This document shows positions 24,381 through 32,843 of a stretch of DNA of 37,274 nucleotides, in pieces; the first letter of the stretch is position 1; every line of letters starts with the position of its first letter. The DNA lies in NCBI GenBank assembly GCA_023451395.1, contig JAEXZL010000203.1, forward strand, positions 1 through 37,274, read 5' to 3'. The DNA is from Bacillota bacterium. GTDB lineage: Bacteria > Bacillota > Clostridia > Clostridiales > Clostridiaceae. Under the pieces are notes generated by a model. It was not told the origin of the DNA. It did not search any database and was given only the letters and a program-made list of their open reading frames with translations. The translations under genes were made by a program, and so were the position numbers.

Positions 24381-26072
24381 ATGGATTATAAAAGTATTAT
24401 TGCAGAAAGAATAATGCCTCTAGTAGACATGGATAAAGAGGCTGTTGAAAAAATGATAGAAATCCCACCAAGACCAGAAATGGGTGATTATGCTTTTCCT
24501 TGCTTTCAATTAGCAAAGGTATTAAGAAAGGCACCAAATGCTATTGCTGTAGATATAAAGGATAAGCTAGATAGAGAAGGTTTTGAGAGGATTGAGAATC
24601 TAGGACCTTATGTAAATTTCTTTTTAGATAAGGCTTCTTTTGCAAAGGATATAATTAATGAAGTTATTGAACAGGGAGATCAATATGGCTCTTGTAATGT
24701 GGGAGAGGGAAGAAATGTAACAATTGATTATTCTTCACCTAATATCGCAAAGCCATTCCATGTAGGACATCTAGTTTCAACAGCAATTGGAAATGCCCTT
24801 TATAGAATGTTTAATTTTGCTGGATATAACTCTGTAGGCATAAATCACCTTGGTGATTGGGGAACGCAATTTGGAAAGCTTATCTCTGCATATAAGAGAT
24901 GGGTTGATGAGGAGAGCTTGAAAGAGGACCCAATAAAGGAGCTCCTAAGAATATATGTTAAATTCCATGATGAGGCGGAGAAGGACCCTTCCTTAGAAGA
25001 TGAGGGGAGAATGTACTTTAAGCGTTTAGAGGAGGGGAACGAGGAAGCAACAGAGCTATGGAAAAGATTTACTAGTCTTTCTCTTAAAGAATTCCAAAAA
25101 GTCTATGATATGCTTGGAGTTAAATTCGATTCCTATGCAGGAGAAAGCTTCTATAATGATAAAATGGAAGCAGTGGTAGAGGAATTAAAGAATAAGAATC
25201 TTCTTGTAGAAAGTAATGGGGCTATGGTGGTATCCTTAGATGACTATAATATGCCTCCTTGTATAATTTTAAAATCTGATGGTGCAACTATCTATGCAAC
25301 TAGAGATATAGCAGCGGCAAAATACAGAAATTCAACCTATGACTTTGCTGAAAATATTTATGTGGTAGGTAAGGATCAATCACTTCATTTTAAACAGGTA
25401 TTTAAGACCCTTGAACTCATGGGTTATGATTGGGCTAATAATTGCAGACATGTTAGCTTTGGATTAGTAAAGTTCTCTGATAGAAAGCTCTCCACCAGAA
25501 AAGGTGAGGTTATATTCCTAGAGGATTTACTTAAGGAATCTATAGGGAAAACTCTTGAAATCATTAATGAAAAGAATCCTGACCTTGAAAATAAAGAAGA
25601 GGTTGCTGAAAAGGTAGGAGTTGGAGCTATGATCTTTACCTATCTCAAGAATTCAAGAGAGAGGGATATAGTCTTTGACTGGAAGGAAATGCTTTCCTTT
25701 GACGGAGAAACAGGACCTTACGTTCAGTACACCTATGCACGAGCCATGAGCATATTAAGGAAAACTGAAGGCTTTTCTAAAGAAGCGGACTACAATAAAC
25801 TTACCAGCACAGAAGAATTTGAGCTTTCAAAGACTCTAGCATCCCTTCAAGGAGCAGTACTCCAGGCTCTCGACAAGGCAGAGCCTTCAATAGTTACAAG
25901 ATATGTAATAGATGTAGCAAAATCCTTTAATAAATTCTACAACAGCCACTCAGTGCTAAACGTAGAAGATGAAAGCCTAAAGGCAGCTAGAGTACAGCTA
26001 ACAAAAGCTACCTGCCAGGTAATCAAAAATGCCCTCTACCTAATTGGCCTAGAGACGGTGGAGAAGATGTAA
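24381..26072 (+). CDS. argS: arginyl-tRNA synthetase
   Basis: Charges tRNA-Arg. The 563-residue class I synthetase has an N-terminal Add1 domain (first about 80 residues), the HIGH-type motif HVGH (127-130) in NIAKPFHVGHL, the FGLVKFSDRKLSTRKG region in place of KMSKS, and the C-terminal DALR anticodon-binding domain. It starts with ATG after AGGAGGAG and is controlled by the T-box upstream. Length is typical. Confidence 0.97.
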   Translation: MDYKSIIAERIMPLVDMDKEAVEKMIEIPPRPEMGDYAFPCFQLAKVLRKAPNAIAVDIKDKLDREGFERIENLGPYVNFFLDKASFAKDIINEVIEQGDQYGSCNVGEGRNVTIDYSSPNIAKPFHVGHLVSTAIGNALYRMFNFAGYNSVGINHLGDWGTQFGKLISAYKRWVDEESLKEDPIKELLRIYVKFHDEAEKDPSLEDEGRMYFKRLEEGNEEATELWKRFTSLSLKEFQKVYDMLGVKFDSYAGESFYNDKMEAVVEELKNKNLLVESNGAMVVSLDDYNMPPCIILKSDGATIYATRDIAAAKYRNSTYDFAENIYVVGKDQSLHFKQVFKTLELMGYDWANNCRHVSFGLVKFSDRKLSTRKGEVIFLEDLLKESIGKTLEIINEKNPDLENKEEVAEKVGVGAMIFTYLKNSRERDIVFDWKEMLSFDGETGPYVQYTYARAMSILRKTEGFSKEADYNKLTSTEEFELSKTLASLQGAVLQALDKAEPSIVTRYVIDVAKSFNKFYNSHSVLNVEDESLKAARVQLTKATCQVIKNALYLIGLETVEKM

Positions 26073-26079
26073 CCCTTAT

Positions 26080-26243
26080 AAAAACGGAGCGATAGCGACA
26101 TAAGTTCATTATTGCCATCTTAAAAACGGAGCGATAGCGACATCAATTCATTTTTTACTTTTTTGAAAAACCAGTCGGGCGTCAGTCCAACTGGTTTTCA
26201 TTTTATCCTTATAAAAACGGAGCGCTAGCGACATCAATTCATT
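26080..26243. repeat. three-copy intergenic repeat downstream of argS
   Basis: A 31-base unit (AAAAACGGAGCGATAGCGAC plus ATCAATTCATT) occurs at 26080-26110, 26122-26152 and 26213-26243. Copy 1 differs at the 3' part (ATAAGTTCATT) and copy 3 has GCGCTAGCG in place of GCGATAGCG, making that core palindromic. The last 11 bases recur alone at 26298-26308. The 309-base gap between argS and the feo operon contains these copies, two terminators and no gene. Confidence 0.85.
26165..26199 (+). terminator. terminator of argS
   Basis: AAAACCAGT (26167-26175) pairs with ACTGGTTTT (26190-26198), followed by a T-rich stretch. It lies between repeat copies 2 and 3. Confidence 0.75.
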
Positions 26244-26321
26244 CCTTGCAGTAGTTTTTAGGAAAATAGAGGAGTCAATTGCATATGTCAGCCCGAAATC
26301 AATTCATTATTTACCCATATA

Positions 26322-26377
26322 AAAACAAACCTCCCAGCATATAGTTTTCAAGAACTATACGAAGGAAGGTTTGTTTT
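26322..26377 (-). terminator. terminator of the feo operon
   Basis: AAAACAAACCT (26322-26332) pairs with AGGTTTGTTTT (26367-26377), with an inner ATAGTT/AACTAT hairpin. It lies five bases beyond the stop of the last feo gene. Confidence 0.75.
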
Positions 26378-26381
26378 ATAC

Positions 26382-26531
26382 TTATTTTACATTATCTTTA
26401 TTAGCCTCATATTTAGGGCAGCCCTTAGAGCAGCTTCCACAGTTACATTCCCCTTTGGAGGATTTTTTAAAGCTTCTAATTATTAAATAAATAGCTAATA
26501 AAACAATAAGTATAGCTATAATAACTTCCAT
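26382..26531 (-). CDS. FeoB-associated Cys-rich membrane protein
   Basis: A 49-residue single-span membrane protein: an N-terminal helix (about residues 3-18), a basic turn, then a short cysteine cluster C29-x-C31-x2-C34-x3-C38. This matches the small Cys-rich proteins often encoded after feoB in Firmicutes, presumed to bind or pass on iron or act like FeoC. The start at 26531 follows AGAGGTG at the right distance; the longer frame upstream lies inside feoB and is a shadow. It starts 11 bases after the feoB stop. Confidence 0.88.
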   Translation of the reverse strand: MEVIIAILIVLLAIYLIIRSFKKSSKGECNCGSCSKGCPKYEANKDNVK

Positions 26532-26542
26532 AATATCACCTC

Positions 26543-28306
26543 TTAAAAAAATATAGAACCTATATTGTATACTAAAAAGGCTACTATCCATGCTAATATA
26601 AATTGATATCCAACAGAAAGGATAGTCATCCTCCCGCCATATTCTTTCTTCATTGCGCCTATAACTGCCACACAAGGGGTGTAGAGGAGCACGAAGGTCA
26701 TAAAGGCATAGGCTGAAACCACTGAAAAGAAGCTTGGCAAAATACCTTCAAGGTTTGTACCAAATATGACACCCATGGTACCAATAACTGCTTCCTTAGC
26801 CATAATACCTGTAAGAATAGATACGGAGGCTTGCCAGTTTCCAAAACCCAAAGGGGAAAAAATAGGAGCAATTATTTTGCCTATAGATGCTAATATGCTG
26901 TTATTTATATCTGTATAGCCTGAAAGATTGAAATTAGAAAGAAACCATATTACAACGCTTATAGAAAAAATTATTGTACCAGCTTTTTTTACAAATCCCT
27001 TTCCTTTATCCCAGGTATTCTTAAGTACATTATTAATCTGAGGAAGCTTATATTCTGGCAGTTCTATGATAAAGGGTTCTTCATCCTTTTTAAAGAGGGT
27101 ATTTTTAAAGATTAGCCCCATTATGAAGGCTATTAAAATACCTAGTAAATACATAGACCCTATTGCCAATGCCTCTCTCCCAGAGAAGAATATACCAGCA
27201 AAGAGAGCATAAACTGGAAGTCTTGCATTACAAGACATTAAGGGTACTAAAAGAGCTGTTAGCTTTCTATCTTTTTCACTTTCCAGGGTTCTTGTAGACA
27301 TAATACCAGGGACAGAACAACCAAAGCCAATAATCATAGGTATGAAAGCTTTACCGGATAACCCCATTTTTCTCATAAACTTGTCCATTATAAAGGCTAC
27401 TCTAGCCATATATCCGCTGTCTTCTAAAATAGTTATAGCAAAAAACAGTGTTATTATTATTGGAAAGAAGACTAATATTGAACCAACTCCGCCGATTATT
27501 CCATCAACTATAAGAGAGGAAAACCATGGACTGGAAGAGGTAAGCTTTAAAGCTACCCAAGGCATAAGCTTATCACTCAAAAAGATATCTAATAAATCTG
27601 AAAGCGGCTGTCCTATCCAACTAAAGGTAAGCTGAAAGATAAATAATAAAATAAGGATAAAAACAGGATATGCCAAATAGGGATTTAATACAACTTTATC
27701 AATTAAATTATTTAAACTCATCTTTTCTTTTGTTTTCTTCTTAAGACTCTCCTCAACAACTGTGTCTATAAAGTTATAAGCTTCCTGCTCTGTAGGAAAA
27801 TTGAAGGAGTTATAATCAGATGAGGGAAGATAACTCTTGTTAATTAATACATTTTTCAGCTCATCCATACCTTTTTTATGAGCGGCTATCATTGGAACTA
27901 CCGTAAGATTAAGTCTTTTAGATAATATTCTATAATCTATAACCATCCCTTTGGCTTTTACACTGTCTATCATATTAATTGCTAAAATAATAGGTTTATT
28001 AAAGGTCTTAAGCTGTGTGGTAAGATAGAGATTTCTATTTAGATTTCCGCCGTCTACAATGTTAATAATGACATCAACATCAGAACCCTCTAAAAAAGCT
28101 TTAGAGACTTTCTCCTCGTTTGAGAAGGTATCTAAAGCATATATCCCTGGTAAATCTACTATTTTAATATTTTTATTAAGAAAACCCTCTTTCTTTTCCA
28201 CTGTAACTCCTGCCCAGTTTCCAACATATTGGTTCGAGCCTGTTAAAGCGTTGAAGAGGGTTGTTTTTCCTACATTTGGGTTTCCGATTAATCCTATGGT
28301 AAGCAT
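26543..28306 (-). CDS. feoB: ferrous iron transporter B
   Basis: Membrane Fe2+ importer with an N-terminal GTPase. The 587-residue product has G1 GNPNVGKT (8-15), G3 DLPG (51-54), G4 NMID, and then about eight or more membrane helices from residue 210 on, including the two Gate motifs near GFGCSVPGIMSTRTLE and SCNARLPVYALF. It is shorter than E. coli FeoB (773) and B. subtilis-type proteins (about 660), mainly by a shorter link after the G domain and a shorter C-terminus. Follows feoA by nine bases with AGGAGG. The operon promoter carries a Fur-box-like site. Confidence 0.96.
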   Translation of the reverse strand: MLTIGLIGNPNVGKTTLFNALTGSNQYVGNWAGVTVEKKEGFLNKNIKIVDLPGIYALDTFSNEEKVSKAFLEGSDVDVIINIVDGGNLNRNLYLTTQLKTFNKPIILAINMIDSVKAKGMVIDYRILSKRLNLTVVPMIAAHKKGMDELKNVLINKSYLPSSDYNSFNFPTEQEAYNFIDTVVEESLKKKTKEKMSLNNLIDKVVLNPYLAYPVFILILLFIFQLTFSWIGQPLSDLLDIFLSDKLMPWVALKLTSSSPWFSSLIVDGIIGGVGSILVFFPIIITLFFAITILEDSGYMARVAFIMDKFMRKMGLSGKAFIPMIIGFGCSVPGIMSTRTLESEKDRKLTALLVPLMSCNARLPVYALFAGIFFSGREALAIGSMYLLGILIAFIMGLIFKNTLFKKDEEPFIIELPEYKLPQINNVLKNTWDKGKGFVKKAGTIIFSISVVIWFLSNFNLSGYTDINNSILASIGKIIAPIFSPLGFGNWQASVSILTGIMAKEAVIGTMGVIFGTNLEGILPSFFSVVSAYAFMTFVLLYTPCVAVIGAMKKEYGGRMTILSVGYQFILAWIVAFLVYNIGSIFF

Positions 28307-28315
28307 TGAGACCTC

Positions 28316-28534
28316 CTATTTTACTGTTATATTATTTGCATCCTTTTTTCTTATAGCTAGGTTGAAGCCTCTAAAATTTATCATTAAAGGATCCCCTAAA
28401 GGAGCTCTCTGCTTTAGGAGTATTTCTGTTCCTTCTATACAGCCTAAAGCCATTAATCTTTTTGCTAGTTTTTCATTACCATATACTTTATCTATAATAG
28501 CTTTTTGTCCTACTACTAAGTCTGATATACTCAA
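28316..28534 (-). CDS. feoA: ferrous iron transport protein A
   Basis: Small SH3-like cytoplasmic partner of FeoB, 72 residues, with the family pattern L..LG...G..I......PLGDP and a glycine-rich turn before the last strand. The start is TTG at 28534, seven bases after GAGGTG. It is the first gene of feoA-feoB-Cys-rich protein. Expression is likely iron-repressed through the site at 28552-28566. Confidence 0.94.
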   Translation of the reverse strand: MSISDLVVGQKAIIDKVYGNEKLAKRLMALGCIEGTEILLKQRAPLGDPLMINFRGFNLAIRKKDANNITVK

Positions 28535-28551
28535 TCAGTGACACCTCGCAA

Positions 28552-28566
28552 TGAAATTCATTATCA
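28552..28566. promoter_or_regulatory. Fur-box-like operator for feoA
   Basis: On the minus strand TGATAATGAATTTCA matches the 7-1-7 Fur consensus TGATAAT-N-ATTATCA at 12 of 14 positions, with a perfect left half. It lies five bases downstream of the -10 box, where binding would block transcription. Confidence 0.6.
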
Positions 28567-28571
28567 ATAAC

Positions 28572-28600
28572 ATATTAACATAAAGTTAATTTACTGTCAA
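28572..28600 (-). promoter_or_regulatory. sigma-A type promoter for the feo operon
   Basis: TTGACA (28595-28600, a perfect -35) and TAATAT (28572-28577) are 17 bases apart on the minus strand; predicted start about 28565, within the Fur-like site. Confidence 0.75.
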
Positions 28601-28704
28601 TAATTAAAAGACTTTGAAGATAATATAACGATAAAAGAATGGTTTAAATTATCATAAAAGTATGAGATAATAAACGATAGAACTGAATAGAAAAGAGTGA
28701 TAAA

Positions 28705-29346
28705 GTGATAGTTAGAGAGAATTCCATTGAGGTTAGGGATATCACAGATACATATTCCCTTGAGATAGAAGAGAGGAGGGATTTTTATAAGGAAGCTATT
28801 TTCTTTGACCTAGAGCACTATGTGTATAAAAAACCAATTTGTGTTGGGGTTTTCGGTAGTTGCTATTATGATGAAGATATGGGAACTTTAGAGTGCACTC
28901 AATACATGATAGAAAATCGTAAAGAGATAAGTGAGATACTATATCTTGCGGAAAAGTATTTTAAAGAAATGCTTGAAAAAAACAAAAAATATATTGTGAC
29001 CTTTTCAGGAAATAATGATTTTCATGTAATCAATTATCTTTTTGAAAAATTCAATATAGAATTCAAAATTCTTGAACATTTCCATCATATTGATCTACAA
29101 AAGGAGTATGAAAAGAGATTTAAGGAAAGCACCGGGCTTAAGCTTTTAGAAAAGAAGTTTGGGATAGAGAGGTCAGGGGAGCTTATAAGTGGATCCAATT
29201 TAGCTAAAACCTTCAGTAAGGTTATAAAGGATAAGGACTATATTTTAAGGATGCCTGCAGAAAAGATAACTAAGATTCTTCAGTATAATGAGCAGGATGT
29301 GGTTAATCTTTACCATATATCATTAAATTGGGATTCCATTGAATAA
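28705..29346 (+). CDS. RNase H-like domain protein (YprB/PF13482-like)
   Basis: A 213-residue protein with the pattern of the predicted DEDD-type exonuclease domain of YprB: motif I DLE (D35, E37), a IDL segment (129-131) before the SGLKLLEKKFGI-like region, and motif III YNEQDV (194-199, D198). Motif II, usually FD after a glycine-asparagine turn, reads N-D-F-H (104-107), so a catalytic aspartate may be shifted or missing. Starts at GTG with a weak AAGAGTG site. It stands alone between the feo operon and gltX. Function in nucleic acid processing is inferred from the fold; I am fairly, not fully, sure of the family. Confidence 0.68.
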   Translation: MIVRENSIEVRDITDTYSLEIEERRDFYKEAIFFDLEHYVYKKPICVGVFGSCYYDEDMGTLECTQYMIENRKEISEILYLAEKYFKEMLEKNKKYIVTFSGNNDFHVINYLFEKFNIEFKILEHFHHIDLQKEYEKRFKESTGLKLLEKKFGIERSGELISGSNLAKTFSKVIKDKDYILRMPAEKITKILQYNEQDVVNLYHISLNWDSIE

Positions 29347-29364
29347 TTTTGGTTCCTTTAAAGG

Positions 29365-29415
29365 AGCTAAAAACAAAACCTGTATTTTAAATAAATACAG
29401 GTTTTGTTTTTAGCT
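29365..29415. terminator. bidirectional terminator with a 23-bp perfect stem
   Basis: The arms 29365-29387 and 29393-29415 are perfectly complementary with a TAAAT loop; the core is ACAAAACCTGTATTT. It serves the plus-strand RNase H-like gene and the minus-strand gltX, whose stop codon begins at the stem edge. Confidence 0.9.
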
Positions 29416-30875
29416 TATAGGCTATTTTTTAATTTTTCAATTGCAATCTCTATTCTTCTTAAGCTCTCTTCCTTACCAAAGATAGCAGCAAGCTCAACAT
29501 AACCTCCAGGAGAACTTTGGAGTCCTGAGAGGGCAGAACGTATAGGCCACATAATAAGGCCAATTTTTATTCCTTCTCTAGAAACATATTCACCTACAAC
29601 CTGAGCAATTGTGTCTTCATTCCAGGTTTCTAAAGATCTAAAGATCGGCAGGATTTTTTCTAGATTTTCTATGGAGTTCTCTATAGTTGTTTTCATCTTT
29701 TTATGCACGAAAATTGAAACATCATAATCTGGTAATTTTGCAAAAAAGTCAAGCTTCTCAGGAATCTGACTTAAGATTTCCACTCTCGTGTGCATGAGCT
29801 CAGAGATTTTTAGAGAGTCTATATAATCAGGAATAAGTCCTTCATAATAGGGCTTTGCAAGCTCATTAAAGGTGCTTAAGGGGAGTTTCTTTAGATACTC
29901 TCCATTCATCCATCTGAGCTTTTGGACATCGAAAATTGCCGGTGATTTGTTTATGTTTTTATAATCAAAGATTTCAACCAATCTATCTAAGGAGAAAATT
30001 TCCTCATTGCTTCCTGGGTTCCAGCCAAGAAGAGCAATGTAGTTCACTATTGCTTCCATTAAGTAGCCTTGAGCTATAAGATCCTGATAAGAAGCATCTC
30101 CATTCCTTTTACTTAGCTTGTTATGAGAATCCTTCATTATAGGAGGACAGTGAACATATACTGGTACCTGCCAGCCAAAAGCCTCATATAGTCTGTTATA
30201 TTTTGGAGAGGAGGATAAATATTCGCTACCTCTTACAACATGAGTGATTTTCATAAGATGATCATCAACAACATTTGCAAAATTATAGGTTGGAAGACCA
30301 TCGGATTTTATTAGTATCATATCTTCAAGCTCAGAATTATCTACGGATATTTTTCCATATATAACATCATCGAATTCTGTTGTGCCCTCAGGATTGTTAT
30401 TTTGTCTTATTACATAAGGGATTCCTTTAGCTAAATTCTCTTCTATTTCCGCCTTAGATAAGTGTAGGCAGTGTTTATCATATTTGGGAGTTAAATTCCT
30501 ACTTTCCAAATCTTCTCTTAAAGCATCTAATCGATGCTTGTCACAGAAACAGTAATAAGCTTCACCTTTATCAATAAGCTTCTTAGCATATTCGGTGTAA
30601 ATAGCCCTTCTTTCACTTTGAATATAAGGACCGTAGCTTCCGCCAACATCTGGACCTTCATCATGGTTAAGTCCAGTAGCCTTTAGGGTGTTGAATATTA
30701 TATCTGTGGCGCCTTCTACTAATCTTTCCTGATCTGTATCCTCAATTCTCAATATGAAATCTCCGCCCTCATGCTTAGCAATTAAATAAGCATAAAGAGC
30801 AGTTCTTAAATTTCCTACATGCATATATCCCGTGGGACTTGGGGCAAATCTGGTTCTAATTTTATAATCCTTCAT
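29415..30875 (-). CDS. gltX: glutamyl-tRNA synthetase
   Basis: Charges tRNA-Glu, and perhaps tRNA-Gln if the organism uses the amidation route. The 486-residue class I synthetase has APSPTGYMHVGNLRTA (HIGH-type motif HVGN), the KLSKRNG motif and the C-terminal anticodon-binding region. The ATG at 30875 lies eight bases after AGGAG; the GTG three codons earlier overlaps that site. It is monocistronic, convergent with the RNase H-like gene. No T-box sequence is visible in the 130 bases upstream, unlike argS. Confidence 0.96.
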   Translation of the reverse strand: MKDYKIRTRFAPSPTGYMHVGNLRTALYAYLIAKHEGGDFILRIEDTDQERLVEGATDIIFNTLKATGLNHDEGPDVGGSYGPYIQSERRAIYTEYAKKLIDKGEAYYCFCDKHRLDALREDLESRNLTPKYDKHCLHLSKAEIEENLAKGIPYVIRQNNNPEGTTEFDDVIYGKISVDNSELEDMILIKSDGLPTYNFANVVDDHLMKITHVVRGSEYLSSSPKYNRLYEAFGWQVPVYVHCPPIMKDSHNKLSKRNGDASYQDLIAQGYLMEAIVNYIALLGWNPGSNEEIFSLDRLVEIFDYKNINKSPAIFDVQKLRWMNGEYLKKLPLSTFNELAKPYYEGLIPDYIDSLKISELMHTRVEILSQIPEKLDFFAKLPDYDVSIFVHKKMKTTIENSIENLEKILPIFRSLETWNEDTIAQVVGEYVSREGIKIGLIMWPIRSALSGLQSSPGGYVELAAIFGKEESLRRIEIAIEKLKNSL

Positions 30876-31011
30876 TTTATTCACTCCTGTATATATTATT
30901 TCTTACTTATGATAAAAAGCTAGAGGAGAGATAGATATAAAGATATCTGTCAGGATTCTACTCTTATCTATTAATTATCATAAACTAGGGTAATTTGTAT
31001 GTCAATACAGC

Positions 31012-31842
31012 TTAAGGTGCATGGATATTACTGCCGTCACTTTCTATTACTATAGTACCTTGTAAATCTGTTCTTAGGGGAATAACTTTAAGCTCCTTTA
31101 AGGTGGCAAGAACTTCCTTGCTTGGATGGTTATAATCATTGCCAAGACCACAGCTTATAACTCCATAGTTTGGAGAGAGACTACTTATGAATTCCATACT
31201 TGAAGAGGTTTTGCTTCCGTGATGGCCAAGCTTAAGAACCTGAGCCTTTAAACCTTTATACTTTAATAAGAGCTCCTCTTCTATCTCCTTTTCAGCATCA
31301 CCAGCAAAAAGAAAGGATACATCCTTGTATTTTAGAAGTATAACGATAGAATAATTATTTGTATTATCATAAGTATCATTATCTGGAGAGAGAAAGTAAA
31401 GACCTGCTTCATTATCCAATGTTATGTTGTATGGTGAAGAAGTATTATATATCTTAAGATTCTTATCACGAAGAGCTTTAACCACATCATAAAAGCTTTT
31501 AGTGCTTTCAATTTTTTTAGGGGCATAGAAGTTACCAATTTTAAAGCTTTTAATAATCTTATCTAAACCGCCGATATGATCCTCGTGAGGATGTGTAGCA
31601 ATAACGTAATCTAATTTTTTTATTTTCTTTTCCTTTAGATAGCCCTTAAGTTTCTTCTCAGTGTATTCGGGACCTCCATCAATTAGGATTTTTTTGTCCT
31701 TATACTCTATAAGAATTGAATCTCCTTGATCAACATCAAAGAAAGTGACTCTTAATGCCGATATTTTCTTATATTCTCCATTACAGGATATAAGGGGATG
31801 GAGCAGAAAAATTATTAATAATAGTAGAATTATTTTTCTCAT
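31012..31842 (-). CDS. secreted ComEC-like metallo-beta-lactamase fold lipoprotein
   Basis: A 276-residue protein with a lipoprotein signal (hydrophobic segment ending PLISC, C20) and a metallo-beta-lactamase domain: HPHEDHIGG (H84, H86, D88, H89), FAGDAE and LGHHGS later. This is the stand-alone form of the ComEC/Rec2 C-terminal hydrolase domain, probably a nuclease or phosphodiesterase on the outer face of the membrane. No ComEC channel gene is present here. AGGAGG precedes the ATG. Divergent from plsC. Confidence 0.86.
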   Translation of the reverse strand: MRKIILLLLIIFLLHPLISCNGEYKKISALRVTFFDVDQGDSILIEYKDKKILIDGGPEYTEKKLKGYLKEKKIKKLDYVIATHPHEDHIGGLDKIIKSFKIGNFYAPKKIESTKSFYDVVKALRDKNLKIYNTSSPYNITLDNEAGLYFLSPDNDTYDNTNNYSIVILLKYKDVSFLFAGDAEKEIEEELLLKYKGLKAQVLKLGHHGSKTSSSMEFISSLSPNYGVISCGLGNDYNHPSKEVLATLKELKVIPLRTDLQGTIVIESDGSNIHAP

Positions 31843-31899
31843 TAGACCTCCTAAGCTGAAAATGTTATACTATTTAAGGATTATAACCACTTTCGACCA

Positions 31900-31929
31900 T
31901 TGAAAGCTAATAATAATTTCTAGTATAAT
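31900..31929 (+). promoter_or_regulatory. sigma-A type promoter for plsC
   Basis: TTGAAA (31900-31905), 18-base spacer, TATAAT (31924-31929). Predicted start near 31936, which excludes the earlier TTG at 31935 as translation start. Confidence 0.6.
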
Positions 31930-31961
31930 ATTTTTTGTATTCTTATATGGAGAGTGATTAC

Positions 31962-32663
31962 TTGAAAACTATAGTTTTAGGAACATATTATGTTTTATAC
32001 ATGATTTTTATGGGCTTACGCCTTATAAAGCTTAAAGTACTTAAAGTATTTAACAAGGAAGCAGCTGAAATATACAAAGAAAAAGTTGCCTTAAAATGGA
32101 GTAGACATACTTTAAAGGTTGTAGGCATGAAATATCAGGTTACTGGGAAAGAAAACATACCTTCAGAAAACTGTCTTTTTGTTGCAAACCATCAAAGCAT
32201 CCTAGATATACCTCTAATTATGGATGCTGCAGAAAGACCCTTAGGTTTTGTTGCTAAAAAGGAGATTAGAAAGGTTCCTATATTAAGTTCTTGGGTAAAA
32301 GAGCTTAATAGTGTTTTTCTAGATAGAAAAAACAATAGAGAGGCTGTTAAAACCATCGGTGAGGCTATAGAGATTTTAAAGAAAGGTAAGTCTATGGGGA
32401 TTTTTCCTGAAGGAACTAGGGCACAGGATGGAATGGTCAAGGATTTTAAAAAAGGAAGTCTAAGGCTTGCTATTAAGTCAAAGGTTCCTATAGTTCCTGT
32501 AGCTATTTCTGGAACATATAAGGCACTGGAAAAGGACAAGAAGCTTGTTTCAACTACTGTGAAAATTCATTTTCTTGAACCTGTAGCTACAAAGGATTTA
32601 AATAAAGAAGAAATTAATGAGCTTCAAGAAGTTTTAAAGGATAGGATTATTAGAGCATTATAA
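31962..32663 (+). CDS. plsC: 1-acyl-sn-glycerol-3-phosphate acyltransferase
   Basis: Makes phosphatidic acid from lysophosphatidic acid at the membrane. From the TTG start at 31962 (five bases after GGAGAGTG) it has 233 residues: an N-terminal membrane segment, the catalytic NHQSILD (76-82, NHx4D), and FPEGTR (148-153) for glycerol phosphate binding. The frame can be read from 31935, but the promoter and ribosome binding site place the start later. Monocistronic, with a terminator directly after the stop. Confidence 0.92.
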   Translation: MKTIVLGTYYVLYMIFMGLRLIKLKVLKVFNKEAAEIYKEKVALKWSRHTLKVVGMKYQVTGKENIPSENCLFVANHQSILDIPLIMDAAERPLGFVAKKEIRKVPILSSWVKELNSVFLDRKNNREAVKTIGEAIEILKKGKSMGIFPEGTRAQDGMVKDFKKGSLRLAIKSKVPIVPVAISGTYKALEKDKKLVSTTVKIHFLEPVATKDLNKEEINELQEVLKDRIIRAL

Positions 32664-32706
32664 AAAATTAACTCTTAGGTCATAAGGCTTGAGAGTTAAT
32701 TTTTTT
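32664..32706 (+). terminator. terminator of plsC
   Basis: AAATTAACTCT (32665-32675) pairs with AGAGTTAATTT (32692-32702), followed by a T-run. Confidence 0.85.
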
Positions 32707-32843
32707 GTAAGGCAAAAAAACTTATAAATGAAAATTATAAATGATGAAAATTGCATATTATATGTTATAATAAGGATAGTTCACAATTTATGGTTTAAAT
32801 ATGAATTTAAGTCGTTGAAAATATTGCATTTGTGGAGGTAAAA

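Noticed and set aside
26532..26675. N-terminal extension of the Cys-rich protein frame to 97 residues
   Set aside because: The extra 48 codons lie inside feoB in another frame; the internal ATG at 26531 has a good ribosome binding site and gives the expected family length.
28059..28541. 160-codon plus-strand ORF antisense to feoB/feoA
   Set aside because: It mirrors two well-supported genes, has no ribosome binding site and no recognisable domain.
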